Source: an uncultured Actinomyces sp. (GTDB lineage Bacteria > Actinomycetota > Actinomycetes > Actinomycetales > Actinomycetaceae). From it: a DNA stretch of 47,863 nt. Below are positions 15,749 to 24,174 of the stretch, one piece after another (position 1 is the stretch's first letter; each line of letters opens with the position of its first letter). Location: NCBI GenBank assembly GCA_900545825.1, contig URAS01000017.1, positions 1-47,863 of the forward strand. Reading direction: 5' to 3'. Below the pieces are notes generated by a model. The model was not told where the DNA came from. It made no database searches and worked only from the letters and a program-made list of their open reading frames with translations. The position numbers and the translations under genes were made by a program.

Positions 15749-16495
15749 ATGAATCAACTGAGCGTGGACGAATTCAAGAGGACGTGGGCGACCTACGCGA
15801 TCATCATCGTGTGCGTCCTCATCCCGACGACGTCGACGGCCCATTTTTTTGGCCCGCTCGGCCAGGTGACGAACGCGCTGGCGTACATGCCGGCGGCGGC
15901 GCTCTATCAGCCGTGGCGGCTGGTCGGTGGCGGTTTCGTCCACGTCGGCCTGCTTCACCTGCTGTTTAACATGCTCACGCTGTGGCTGGCGGGGCGGCAG
16001 CTCGAGGAGCTGCTGGGTCACTGGCGCTTCCTGTTCCTATGGCTCGTCTGCACGACGGGCGCCTACGTGTTCGATCTGCTGCTCACCGTCTACGTCCAGA
16101 CCAGCAACCTCATGGGGGTGACGGTTGGCGCGTCGGGCGGCATTTTCGCCCTCTTCGCGGTGATCCTCGTCCTCGAGCGGCGGGCCGGCGCCGACGTCGG
16201 CGGCCTTGCCATCATGATCCTCGTGTCGATGGGCTATAGCTTCGCGGTCAGCGGGATTTCGTGGCAGGTGCACCTGGGCGGCCTCATCGTCGGCGCCCTC
16301 GTGGGGTTGGGGATTCACGCCTCGACCAAGGCGGGCGGCCAGATTACGGCCGGTGTCTTCGACTACTACGCGGTCGCCGACCAGCGCCGCCAGATCCAGG
16401 CACGCCGCATCCGGGCCCAGTACTTCGTGCTTGCGCTCACCGCGCTCATCGAGGTGGCGCTGTGGGTGCTCATGCGTCTGACGGCCACCGTTTAG
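15749..16495 (+). CDS. rhomboid-family intramembrane serine protease
   Basis: This 248-residue protein has six or so membrane segments. The rhomboid features are VHVGLLHLLFNMLTLW (His/Asn helix), the catalytic serine in VGASGGIFALF and the catalytic histidine in QVHLGGLIVGALVG. Rhomboids cut transmembrane substrates within the bilayer. The ATG at 15749 has AAGGA upstream; an earlier in-frame start exists without a good ribosome-binding site. After the last helix there is a basic tail region with RRQIQARRIRAQY before a final hydrophobic segment. The substrate is unknown. Its neighbours are cell-envelope genes. Confidence 0.9.
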   Translation: MNQLSVDEFKRTWATYAIIIVCVLIPTTSTAHFFGPLGQVTNALAYMPAAALYQPWRLVGGGFVHVGLLHLLFNMLTLWLAGRQLEELLGHWRFLFLWLVCTTGAYVFDLLLTVYVQTSNLMGVTVGASGGIFALFAVILVLERRAGADVGGLAIMILVSMGYSFAVSGISWQVHLGGLIVGALVGLGIHASTKAGGQITAGVFDYYAVADQRRQIQARRIRAQYFVLALTALIEVALWVLMRLTATV

Positions 16496-16511
16496 GCCTG
16501 TTTGAGGTGCA

Positions 16512-16558
16512 AAAGGGCGGCGCGCCGTCCTCGAAGACCGATAGGCGTCGCGCCGCGG
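16512..16558 (-). terminator. terminator of crgA
   Basis: On the minus strand GCGGCGCG and CGCGCCGC pair around a 24-base loop, followed by CCTTTTG. The structure sits just after the crgA stop and could also stop the rhomboid transcript. Confidence 0.65.
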
Positions 16559-16577
16559 AAAAGATATGGAACGGGCG

Positions 16578-16850
16578 CTACTTCCAGCGCATCGTCATAA
16601 GGAAGCCGACGAGGGCGACGCCCAGGCCGACCGCCAGGTTCCAGTTGCCGATGCCCGGGATGGGGTACTTGGCGCCGGTGATGTAGGTGACGACGACCAG
16701 CAGCAGACCCACCACCATGAGGGTGACCATGACGGGCGCCCACCACGACGGCGACAGTTTCATCCCGTCGCTCCACGAGGACTGCAGCGGGGCATCTTCC
16801 TGCTGGACCTTGTGGCCGGAGGCGTTCTTGCGCTTGCGGGACTCGGGCAC
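16578..16850 (-). CDS. crgA: cell division protein CrgA
   Basis: This 90-residue protein has a basic N-terminus and two membrane helices: WWAPVMVTLMVVGLLLVVVTYI (about 36-58) and NLAVGLGVALVGFLMTMRWK at the end, joined by the conserved loop with YPIPGIGNWN. CrgA is an actinobacterial septation factor that interacts with FtsZ, FtsQ, FtsI and the penicillin-binding proteins. Its place upstream of the sortase and kinase genes matches the conserved division locus. It is transcribed opposite to the sortase gene from a shared gap. Confidence 0.95.
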   Translation of the reverse strand: MPESRKRKNASGHKVQQEDAPLQSSWSDGMKLSPSWWAPVMVTLMVVGLLLVVVTYITGAKYPIPGIGNWNLAVGLGVALVGFLMTMRWK

Positions 16851-17000
16851 GGTTGTCTCCCTTGTGCGAACTCAATACCTAACCCGGCCCATTGTAGCGG
16901 CCTTCTAGGCCACAGCCGACTTGGGGAGCGATTACTTCGCGCGTTTGTCAGGGTGGTCGATTATGCTGAGAACGCTTAGGGGCATGAAAGGAGCCGCGTG

Positions 17001-18395
17001 ATGCCGCAGGATTCGCCGCACTACCCGCCGCGTCGCCAGATGCGTGACGGCGATGCGTTCCGGGGCTCGCGTGCGTGGATCGTCAACTCCGAGGACGCGT
17101 CCGGGCAGGCCCCGCAGGCACCACAGGCCCCGACTCCGCCGGCCTATCCGCCCCGGCACTCCCGCCACGCGGCGCCGGACGCCTACCAGCCCGAACCCTA
17201 CGCGGATCCCGCGGCGGGGTATCAGGGGAGCGACGGCTACGGCTACGACCAGGGCAATTACGCGGATCCCGGGTATGCCGATCCCGGCTACGCGCCCCAG
17301 GGCGGCGACTACGGCTATGAGGCTGCGGGGTACGCAGCCGACCAGGGGTACGGCTACGCCGACGGCGGCCAGTACGGTGCGGGCGCCTACGAGGGCGATG
17401 CGCCCGGCGGTCACGATCCGTATGCCGCGCCCGCCCCGGCGCCCGATGCCGCCGACACCCAGGCGTTCGCGGCGGCACCGGTTGAACCGGCGGCACCGGC
17501 GGCACCGGCGGCCATGTCCTACCCGCCGCGCGCATCCCGCGCCGGCCGCCACGCGCGGCCGGCAGCCGAGGCGCAGCCGACGATGGCGCAGGCCGCGGTA
17601 CCGGCAGCAGCGCCGGCCCCGGCAGCGGCTGCTCCGACGCCGCCCCCGGCCGCCCCGGGTGAGCCGCCCTCTCGGCGAAACCGCAAGGGCAAGCAGAAGA
17701 AGCCGGTGCGTTTCGACCCCATTGCGGCGTTCGGCGACCTGCTGGTGACGGTCGGCGTCATCCTCGCGCTGTTTGCTTTCTGGCAGGTTTACGTCACCGA
17801 CTGGCAGGTCGCGTCGGCCACGCAGCAGCAGGTGTCGGTGTTCGACAAGTCGGCGCAGGCGGTGCCCGACAAGATCTCGACCGACGAGCGTAAGACGGCG
17901 CCCCCGGCCGTCCCGACGACCCCGTATGGCCAGGTCATGGGCGCCCTCCATGTGCCGCGGTGGAATTACATGGTGATCCCGGTCCGCGAGGGCACGGGCA
18001 GCGACGTCCTCGACACGGGCGCCGCCGGCCACTATCCGACGACGGCGATGCCGGGCGCGATCGGGAACTTCTCGGTCGCTGCACACCGGCGTTCGTACGG
18101 GTCGAACTTCCGCCGGATCGACAAGCTGACTGACGGCGACGTCGTCATCATGGAGACGAAGGACGCCTGGCTCGTCTACAAATACCAGTCGCACGAGATC
18201 GTCAGTCCGCAAAACGGCAACGTCATTCTGCCGGTTCCCAATCAGCCGAATGTTGAGCCCACGCAGCGGCTCATGACGATGACGACCTGCCACCCCGAAT
18301 ACGGGAATTCGCAGCGTTTTATCGTTCACTTGACGTTCGATCACTGGGTGCCCAGAAACTCGGGTATCCCCAAGGAATTGGCGGAGGCGAAGTAA
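17001..18395 (+). CDS. class E sortase with long N-terminal proline/tyrosine-rich region
   Basis: This 464-residue transpeptidase has a disordered, Pro/Ala/Tyr/Gly-rich cytoplasmic region of about 230 residues, one membrane helix (about 243-266), then the catalytic domain. Catalytic residues are His362 (SVAAHRRSYG), Cys430 (MTTCHPEYG) and Arg439 (SQRFIV). The domain matches class E sortases, which recognise LAxTG rather than LPxTG. A likely substrate with LARTG is encoded at 31316-32638. The ATG is preferred over the adjacent GTG at 16998 because AAAGGAG then has a seven-base spacing. The stop touches the next start (TAAATG). The long N-terminal region is unusual for a sortase but common in this locus. 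Confidence 0.9.
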   Translation: MPQDSPHYPPRRQMRDGDAFRGSRAWIVNSEDASGQAPQAPQAPTPPAYPPRHSRHAAPDAYQPEPYADPAAGYQGSDGYGYDQGNYADPGYADPGYAPQGGDYGYEAAGYAADQGYGYADGGQYGAGAYEGDAPGGHDPYAAPAPAPDAADTQAFAAAPVEPAAPAAPAAMSYPPRASRAGRHARPAAEAQPTMAQAAVPAAAPAPAAAAPTPPPAAPGEPPSRRNRKGKQKKPVRFDPIAAFGDLLVTVGVILALFAFWQVYVTDWQVASATQQQVSVFDKSAQAVPDKISTDERKTAPPAVPTTPYGQVMGALHVPRWNYMVIPVREGTGSDVLDTGAAGHYPTTAMPGAIGNFSVAAHRRSYGSNFRRIDKLTDGDVVIMETKDAWLVYKYQSHEIVSPQNGNVILPVPNQPNVEPTQRLMTMTTCHPEYGNSQRFIVHLTFDHWVPRNSGIPKELAEAK

Positions 18396-18551
18396 ATGTA
18401 TCGATGGCTCATGTCGAAAATCCCGGCGCCCGCGTGGATCAAAGTGCTGATCGTCCTTGTTGCCTTTGCCGCGCTGGTTCTCGTGTGTTTCCAGTGGCTG
18501 TTTCCGTGGGCGCAGATCGCGTTCCATCTGACCGATAACACCGTCAATTAG
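18396..18551 (+). CDS. 51-residue single-pass membrane protein
   Basis: This small gene begins immediately after the sortase stop. It encodes 51 residues with N-terminal MYRWLMSKIPAPAWIK, one hydrophobic helix (about 17-38) and the tail AQIAFHLTDNTVN. Codon use matches its neighbours and GGAGG lies before its start inside the sortase gene, so it looks real. The next gene follows after 16 bases. Small proteins of this type sit between sortase and pabA in several actinobacteria. I do not recognise a function; a sortase or divisome accessory is a guess from context. Confidence 0.75.
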   Translation: MYRWLMSKIPAPAWIKVLIVLVAFAALVLVCFQWLFPWAQIAFHLTDNTVN

Positions 18552-18567
18552 CCCGAAAGGGGTTTCC

Positions 18568-19221
18568 GTGTCGCGGGTTGACCAGGGCGAGGGCGTGCGC
18601 GTCCTCTGTATCGACAACTACGACTCGTTCGTCTACACGATCGTCGGCTACCTCACCCGGCTGGGTGCGCAGGTCGACGTGCGCCGCAACGACGACGTGC
18701 CGCTGGCCGACGTGCGCGAGGGCGCGTATGCGGGCGTCCTCGTCAGCCCGGGGCCGTCGTCGCCGGACCAGGCGGGCAGCTCGATCGAGGCGATCGACCT
18801 GTGCGCGCAGCAGGCGATCCCGCTGCTGGGCGTATGCCTGGGGCATCAGGCGCTGGGCCAGTGGGCGGGCGCCCGAATCGTCCACGCACCCGAGCTCATG
18901 CACGGCAAGACGTCCTCGATCACCCACATCGGCGAGGGCGTCTTCGAGGGCCTGCCCAGCCCGCTGACAGTCACGCGCTACCACTCGCTGACGATCGACC
19001 CCGACACCGTGCCCGACACCCTGCAGGTGACGGCGACGACCGATTCCGGAATCATCATGGGGGTCAGGCACCGCGTCGCGCCCTTCGAGGGCGTCCAGTT
19101 CCACCCCGAGGCCGTCATGACCGAGCACGGCTACCCCATGCTGGGCCGCTGGCTCGAGCGCGTCGGCGTCCCCGGCGCCTACGCCCAGGCCCAGGGCTTC
19201 AGCCCCCAGCTGGCCCGGTAG
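18568..19221 (+). CDS. pabA: anthranilate/aminodeoxychorismate synthase glutaminase subunit
   Basis: This 217-residue class I glutamine amidotransferase has oxyanion-loop SPGPSSPDQAG, nucleophile Cys in LLGVCLGHQALG, and the His-Glu pair in VQFHPEAV. The leading IDNYDSFVYTIVGYLTRLG is typical of TrpG/PabA. It supplies ammonia to a chorismate-using partner for p-aminobenzoate (folate) or anthranilate (tryptophan). No partner subunit is encoded in the window, so symbol pabA follows its conserved position beside pknB and could be trpG. GTG start with AAGGGG upstream. The gene converges on pknB across an inverted-repeat element. Confidence 0.85.
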   Translation: MSRVDQGEGVRVLCIDNYDSFVYTIVGYLTRLGAQVDVRRNDDVPLADVREGAYAGVLVSPGPSSPDQAGSSIEAIDLCAQQAIPLLGVCLGHQALGQWAGARIVHAPELMHGKTSSITHIGEGVFEGLPSPLTVTRYHSLTIDPDTVPDTLQVTATTDSGIIMGVRHRVAPFEGVQFHPEAVMTEHGYPMLGRWLERVGVPGAYAQAQGFSPQLAR

Positions 19222-19226
19222 CCGCG

Positions 19227-19297
19227 CGAAACGCTCACCTCAATTGTCATTTCCGGCCGATTTCCGGCGGTTTTTAACAACTGAGGTGAGCGTTTCG
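19227..19297. repeat. repeat family A, element 1 (inverted repeat between convergent genes)
   Basis: Two 21-base arms, 19227-19247 and 19277-19297 (core GAAACGCTCACCTCAATTG), are inverted copies with one mismatch, separated by 29 bases that hold CCGGCCG and a T-run. It sits between the ends of pabA and pknB. A more complex copy is at 41527-41635. It could fold as a long hairpin and terminate both genes. Confidence 0.8.
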
Positions 19298-19315
19298 GGT
19301 TTGGGCCCGCGTCCC

Positions 19316-21151
19316 TTACGGGGTCGTCGCGGACGTCGAGGGCGTGCTGGGCGACGAGGACGACGGCGAGGGCGTCGACGGCGAGGGCGGCTGCTCGGCG
19401 ACGGTGATCGTCACCGACGAGCCGACCTTCTGGTGCCCGGTGGGGCTGGCCTGGATGACCGTGCCCGGCTGTGCGTCCGACGACTGCTGCGTCTGCGTGT
19501 TAACGCGCATCCCCAGGCCGTTGAGGTAGGCGATGGCGTCGTCCTTCGACTTGCCGATGACCTGGTCCGAGTCGATCGTCATGTAGCCGGACGCGACGAC
19601 GAGGTCGACCGTGTCGCCCTCGGAGGCCGCGGAGCCCGCGCTGGGCGACGTGCGGATGATCGTGCCGGCGTCGACGTCGGGCGAATCCTCCTGCGTAACG
19701 TTCCCGGCCTTGAGTTTCGCGCTTTCCAGCATCTTGCGGGCGTTTTCTTGCGTCTGCCCCTTGAGGTCGGGCACGGTGACCGACGACGGCCCCGACGACG
19801 GCTTGAGCGTCACCGTGGACCCCGCGGCTACGGACGTTCCCGGCGCTGGGTCGGACTCGGCGACGAGGTTCGCGGCGATCGTGCTGGACGCGACGGGGTC
19901 GCCCTCCTTGACGACCAGCCCGAGGTCCTCGAGCGTGGCCTTAGCCTGGTCGAGGGGCTGGCCGATGACGGACGACGGGATCGTCACGGTCTCGGGCGAG
20001 GCGTCCTCGTGCGACTTGTAGACGTAGACACCGGCGGCGACGAGCGCCAGCACGATGACGGCGGCGACGAGCGACCAGATCGTCGCCTTGCGGCGGGATG
20101 CTTGCTTGCGTTCGCGTTCCTCGGCGGCAAGGTCGCGTTCGGCCCGCTGGGGCCGATCAAGCGTGAGCGGCGGCGCGGCGTCGTGTTCCTGGGCGCGCTG
20201 GAGCGGCTCGTTGACGCGGGTCGTCGTCATCGCCCGGGTGGGCTGGGTGGCCTCGCGCCACGTGTCGACGGTGGGCGCGGCGACGGCGGCGCCACGCGAG
20301 GCCGCCTGGAGGTCACGGCGCATGCTCGCGGCGTCCTGGTAGCGGTCGATCGGGCGCTTGGCCAGGGCTTTCATCATCACGCGGTCGAGCGCCTCGGGGA
20401 CGTCCGGCGTGATCGAGGACGGCAGCGGCGGCTCCTCGGAGACATGCTGGTAGGCGACAGCGACCGCGGAGTCGCCGCGGAACGGCGGCCGACCAGTCAG
20501 CAGTTCGAACAGCATGCAGCCGGCCGAGTAGAGGTCGGAGCGGGTGTCGACCTGTTCGCCGCGGGCCTGCTCGGGCGAAAGGTATTGGGCGGTGCCGACG
20601 ACGGCGTCGGTCTGGGTCATCGACGCGCCCGAATCCTCGAGGGCGCGGGCAATGCCGAAGTCCATGACCTTGACCTCGCCGGACATCGTCAGCATGACGT
20701 TGCCGGGCTTGATGTCACGGTGGACGAGGCCGTGGCGGTGCGAAAACTCGAGGGCGTTGAGGACGCCGGTGATGATCTCGATGGCCTCGTTGATGGGAAC
20801 CGGCTGGCCGTCGGTGAGGAGCTCGTGGACCGTGTGGCCCTCGACGTACTCCATGACGATGTAGGGGACCGTCACCGTCGTCCCGTCGGGGATGACGACC
20901 GTGCGCTCGCCGGTGTCGTAGACCGCGACGATGTTCGGGTGGTTGAGCGACGCGGCCGCCTGGGCCTCGCGGCGAAACCGGGCAAGGAAGATCGCGTCGC
21001 GGGCAAGGTCGGTACGCAGCATCTTGATGGCGACCGGGCGCCCCAGGCGGGTGTCGTACCCCAGATGGACCTCAGCCATGCCGCCGCGCCCGATCAGCTG
21101 TCGGACCTCGTAGCGGCCGTCGCTCAGACGTTCAGGTGTGGCATCAGCCAT
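19316..21151 (-). CDS. pknB: PASTA-domain serine/threonine protein kinase
   Basis: The protein has 611 residues: kinase domain at about 14-275 (IGRGGMAEV, Lys43, HRD at 144-146, DFG at 164-166, activation loop GASMTQTDAVVGTAQY), a juxtamembrane Arg/Glu-rich region, one membrane helix (about 356-378), three extracellular PASTA repeats, and a Ser/Pro/Thr-rich tail. M. tuberculosis PknB has four PASTA units. It senses muropeptides or lipid II and phosphorylates growth and division proteins. The ATG at 21151 has AAAGGAG upstream; the gene starts 28 bases inside the end of pknA, indicating coupled translation. Last gene of a seven-gene operon. Confidence 0.95.
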   Translation of the reverse strand: MADATPERLSDGRYEVRQLIGRGGMAEVHLGYDTRLGRPVAIKMLRTDLARDAIFLARFRREAQAAASLNHPNIVAVYDTGERTVVIPDGTTVTVPYIVMEYVEGHTVHELLTDGQPVPINEAIEIITGVLNALEFSHRHGLVHRDIKPGNVMLTMSGEVKVMDFGIARALEDSGASMTQTDAVVGTAQYLSPEQARGEQVDTRSDLYSAGCMLFELLTGRPPFRGDSAVAVAYQHVSEEPPLPSSITPDVPEALDRVMMKALAKRPIDRYQDAASMRRDLQAASRGAAVAAPTVDTWREATQPTRAMTTTRVNEPLQRAQEHDAAPPLTLDRPQRAERDLAAEERERKQASRRKATIWSLVAAVIVLALVAAGVYVYKSHEDASPETVTIPSSVIGQPLDQAKATLEDLGLVVKEGDPVASSTIAANLVAESDPAPGTSVAAGSTVTLKPSSGPSSVTVPDLKGQTQENARKMLESAKLKAGNVTQEDSPDVDAGTIIRTSPSAGSAASEGDTVDLVVASGYMTIDSDQVIGKSKDDAIAYLNGLGMRVNTQTQQSSDAQPGTVIQASPTGHQKVGSSVTITVAEQPPSPSTPSPSSSSPSTPSTSATTP

Positions 21152-24100
21152 GGCGACTCCTTTGACCAGACGGATGTGGAAGTGGAGGGTTCGGGCCCCA
21201 GGTCGGAGCCGGAATGCGTCGGTGAATCGTGGGCGATGACGAGGCCCATGAACGTGATGAGGAAGATGACGATGCCCGTGAGGACGGGGCCCAGCCACAT
21301 CTCCTTATCGAGGACCGGGGTCTCGGCGGAGTGACGGATCGACTCGTCGAGGTCGGGGGACATCGGCGTGGTAAAGATTTCGTCAAACGTCGCTGGCCCG
21401 GGCTGCGCGGACCAGCCGGTCGGCATCGGGTGCGCGGGCTGCAGGCTGAGGCCGCCCCACAGGGGCGCGTTGGCGCTCCAGCCGGCCGGTGCGGGTGGTA
21501 CGTCGGCGGGGGCGGGCGGCACCTCGGCAGACGCGGCGGCCGGGTAGGGCGTGGCCGGGCCCGCGGGCTGCGACGGCGGATAGGCCGGGGCCTGCTGGTC
21601 GGGGTAATCCTGCTGGTCGGGGTAGTGCGGCGCGTCCGGCACCGGGTAGGCCGGCGGCGAGGGCGGGAACTGGTCGGCGCCCTCGTAGGGGGCAAACGGC
21701 CTGGTCGGCTGGAAGTCGTCGGCGGCGTCGGGGACGGGTGCTTGGGCGGCGGCGTAGTCCGCGTCGGCCGCGTCGGGAGTGGGTGCCTGGGCCGTGGCCT
21801 CGTCCTCGCCGGTGGCCGGCGGGTAGTAGTCGGTGTGGCCCTGCGGCCCGGCGAACGGGTCGTCATCGTACGGCTCGTCCGGTTCCAGGGGGACGAACGA
21901 GTCGCCGCGGCGGTAGTCCGCGTCAAAGGCGTCCTCGGCCGGCGAGGCCGTGGGGTCGGCAAAGTCCGCGAGGTCGTCGGTATCGGCCTGGGCCGGCTGG
22001 TCGGCGAAGTCCGCCGAATCGTCGGTAAACGTCGGCGCGTACTCGTCGTGGTATTCGGCCTCGAACACCTCCTCCTGGCCCACGAAATCGCCGGCAAAGT
22101 CGCCCTCGGCCTGCGATGATGCGCCATCGAAGTGGTCGAGGGCGTCATCTTGCGCGAACCCGAACGCGGCGTCGGAGTCGTAGTCGCCCGCGGGCTGGCC
22201 CTCGTCGGCGAGCGCCTGCTCCATGATCGCCGCCTGGTTCTCGGCGTCGGGCAGGGCCGCGTCCTCGTCGGGCCCGGGCGCCGGGCGGTGGAGGGTCTGG
22301 CCCTCGAACTGCTGGAGGATGTCGATTTGAGGGTCGAGGACGACCTCAATCGGCCGCGACGTCGTGTCGGAAATGTCGATGCCCAACGACGACTCGAGGC
22401 GCGTCGCGCGTTGCGCGCGGCGTTCGGCGACGGCGTCGGCCGGCGGGAACACCGAGTCGGGCATGACGTCGGGCGCGGGAACCGTGCCGCCCTCGAGGGT
22501 GATGAGGGGCGTCCCGTCGGCCTCGAGCGGCACGTAGGGGGTCTGGGCGCCCGACTGCGGCAGGGGAGCGATCGGCATCGAGGGCGGCGTGACGTCCTCG
22601 ACGGTGACGGCGTGGGCCCGTGGCTGGGGTTCGGGCTCGGCGGCCTCGGCGGTGGGCTCGGCTTCTTCGAACGCATCGAGGGCGCGGCCCTGGGTGGCCG
22701 CCGAGACCAGCTCGTCCTCCGCGGCCTCGCCGCTCGGTGCTTCGGTCTGCGCCGGTTGCGCGGCCTCGGTGGCTGCGGCGGGCGCGGCGGCAACCTGCGG
22801 GGCCTCGGCTGCGGCAGGCTGCACGGCCTCGGCCGGCTGGGACTCGACGGATTCCGCGGATTCTGCGGATTCCGTGGACTCGGCCGACTCGTAGACGGCC
22901 GGCGCGTAGCGTTCGCGCTCGGCCTCGTCCTCGGCGCCGGGCGCCTGGGCCTGCTCGGCAGGCGCGAGAGTGTCCTCGGACTGCTCGATGATCGGGGCGG
23001 GCTCGACGAACTCGGGCCGCTCAACCTCGGCCGCAGCCGCCGACGCCGGGGCCTCAGCGACCGGCTGCGGGACCGCTGCCTCAGCAGCAGCCGGCACGGC
23101 CTCAGCCGCCTCGGCGGCGACGGGCACGACCTCGCCGGCCTCGTCGGCCAGCTCGGCCTCGCGGATCGCCCGCGCCTGCTCCTGCGCCTGGCGGTCGGCT
23201 TCCTTCGCGGCGGCTGCCGCGGCCTCGACGTCCTCGGGGCTGCGGGCGAACGAAATGCCCAGCTGGGCCATCACCTGCTCGATGCGATCGCCCAGCGCGA
23301 GGGCGGACGGCGGCCGGCGCCGAGGATCCTTTTCCAGCAGGTCCATGACGAGGTCGGCCAGCGGCTGCGGCACCGAGTCGGGCAGCTTGGGCACCGGCTT
23401 GTTGACGTGGGCAAACGCGATGTCGACCTGGCGTTTCCCGGTGAACGGGCGCCGCCCGGCCAGCGACTCGTAGGCGATAACGCCCAGCGCGTAGAGGTCG
23501 CCCGCGGGCGTCGCCGGATTGCCGACGGCCTGCTCCGGCGGCAGATACTGGGCGGTCCCCATGACCATGCCGGCGGCGGTCAGCGTCACCTGGTTGGTCG
23601 CCCGCGAAATCCCGAAGTCCGTCAGCTTGACCATGCCCTGCGGCGTCACCATGATGTTGCCGGGCTTGATGTCGCGGTGGACGATGCCCGCGCGATGCAC
23701 GGTGTCGAGGGCGTTCGCCGTCTGCATCATGACCGACAGGAGGAAGTCGATCGGCAGCGTGGGGTTGTCCGTGAGGATCTGGGTCAGAGGCGTGCCCTCG
23801 ACCAGCTCCATGGCGATCCAGCCGAGGCCGTCCTCCTCGCCCGAGTTGTACACCTGGGCGAGGTTGGGGTGGTGGAGCTTCGACGCGTTGGCCGCCTCGA
23901 TCCGCAGCCGCGACAGAAACAGTTCCTGACCAGCCAATTCGGGTCGCAGCACCTTGAGGGCGACGGGCTCGGACGTCTGGTCGTCGATCGCGCGCCACAC
24001 CTCGCCCATGCCACCGATCGCCAGGCGGGACGACAGAATGTAGCGTCCGCCAATGACGCGGCCGGCGTGGAGGCTGGCCAGGGACTTGTTGTCGTGGGCC

Positions 24101-24174
24101 GGACGCGCGGCCGGGTCGACCGGGGTAACCGGGTCGGACACCTGGGTCTTGCGGGTTTCGACGGCGGTGGTCAT
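21124..24174 (-). CDS. pknA: serine/threonine protein kinase PknA with very long acidic linker
   Basis: This 1016-residue protein starts with a kinase domain (about 43-300: SSRLAIGGMGEVW, Lys74, HRD at 166-168, TDFGISRA, VMGTAQYLPPEQA). Next comes an Ala/Glu/Pro-rich low-complexity stretch of about 650 residues with Asp/Tyr/Pro-rich segments, then one membrane helix (about 958-981) and a short outer tail. PknA proteins are normally near 430 residues, so the linker is unusual. A role as a phosphorylated scaffold for FHA proteins such as FhaA/FhaB is possible but unproven. The start overlaps the pbpA stop by one base. Composition is GC-rich like the neighbours, with no sign of a frame break. 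Confidence 0.9.
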   Translation of the reverse strand: MTTAVETRKTQVSDPVTPVDPAARPAHDNKSLASLHAGRVIGGRYILSSRLAIGGMGEVWRAIDDQTSEPVALKVLRPELAGQELFLSRLRIEAANASKLHHPNLAQVYNSGEEDGLGWIAMELVEGTPLTQILTDNPTLPIDFLLSVMMQTANALDTVHRAGIVHRDIKPGNIMVTPQGMVKLTDFGISRATNQVTLTAAGMVMGTAQYLPPEQAVGNPATPAGDLYALGVIAYESLAGRRPFTGKRQVDIAFAHVNKPVPKLPDSVPQPLADLVMDLLEKDPRRRPPSALALGDRIEQVMAQLGISFARSPEDVEAAAAAAKEADRQAQEQARAIREAELADEAGEVVPVAAEAAEAVPAAAEAAVPQPVAEAPASAAAAEVERPEFVEPAPIIEQSEDTLAPAEQAQAPGAEDEAERERYAPAVYESAESTESAESAESVESQPAEAVQPAAAEAPQVAAAPAAATEAAQPAQTEAPSGEAAEDELVSAATQGRALDAFEEAEPTAEAAEPEPQPRAHAVTVEDVTPPSMPIAPLPQSGAQTPYVPLEADGTPLITLEGGTVPAPDVMPDSVFPPADAVAERRAQRATRLESSLGIDISDTTSRPIEVVLDPQIDILQQFEGQTLHRPAPGPDEDAALPDAENQAAIMEQALADEGQPAGDYDSDAAFGFAQDDALDHFDGASSQAEGDFAGDFVGQEEVFEAEYHDEYAPTFTDDSADFADQPAQADTDDLADFADPTASPAEDAFDADYRRGDSFVPLEPDEPYDDDPFAGPQGHTDYYPPATGEDEATAQAPTPDAADADYAAAQAPVPDAADDFQPTRPFAPYEGADQFPPSPPAYPVPDAPHYPDQQDYPDQQAPAYPPSQPAGPATPYPAAASAEVPPAPADVPPAPAGWSANAPLWGGLSLQPAHPMPTGWSAQPGPATFDEIFTTPMSPDLDESIRHSAETPVLDKEMWLGPVLTGIVIFLITFMGLVIAHDSPTHSGSDLGPEPSTSTSVWSKESPWLMPHLNV

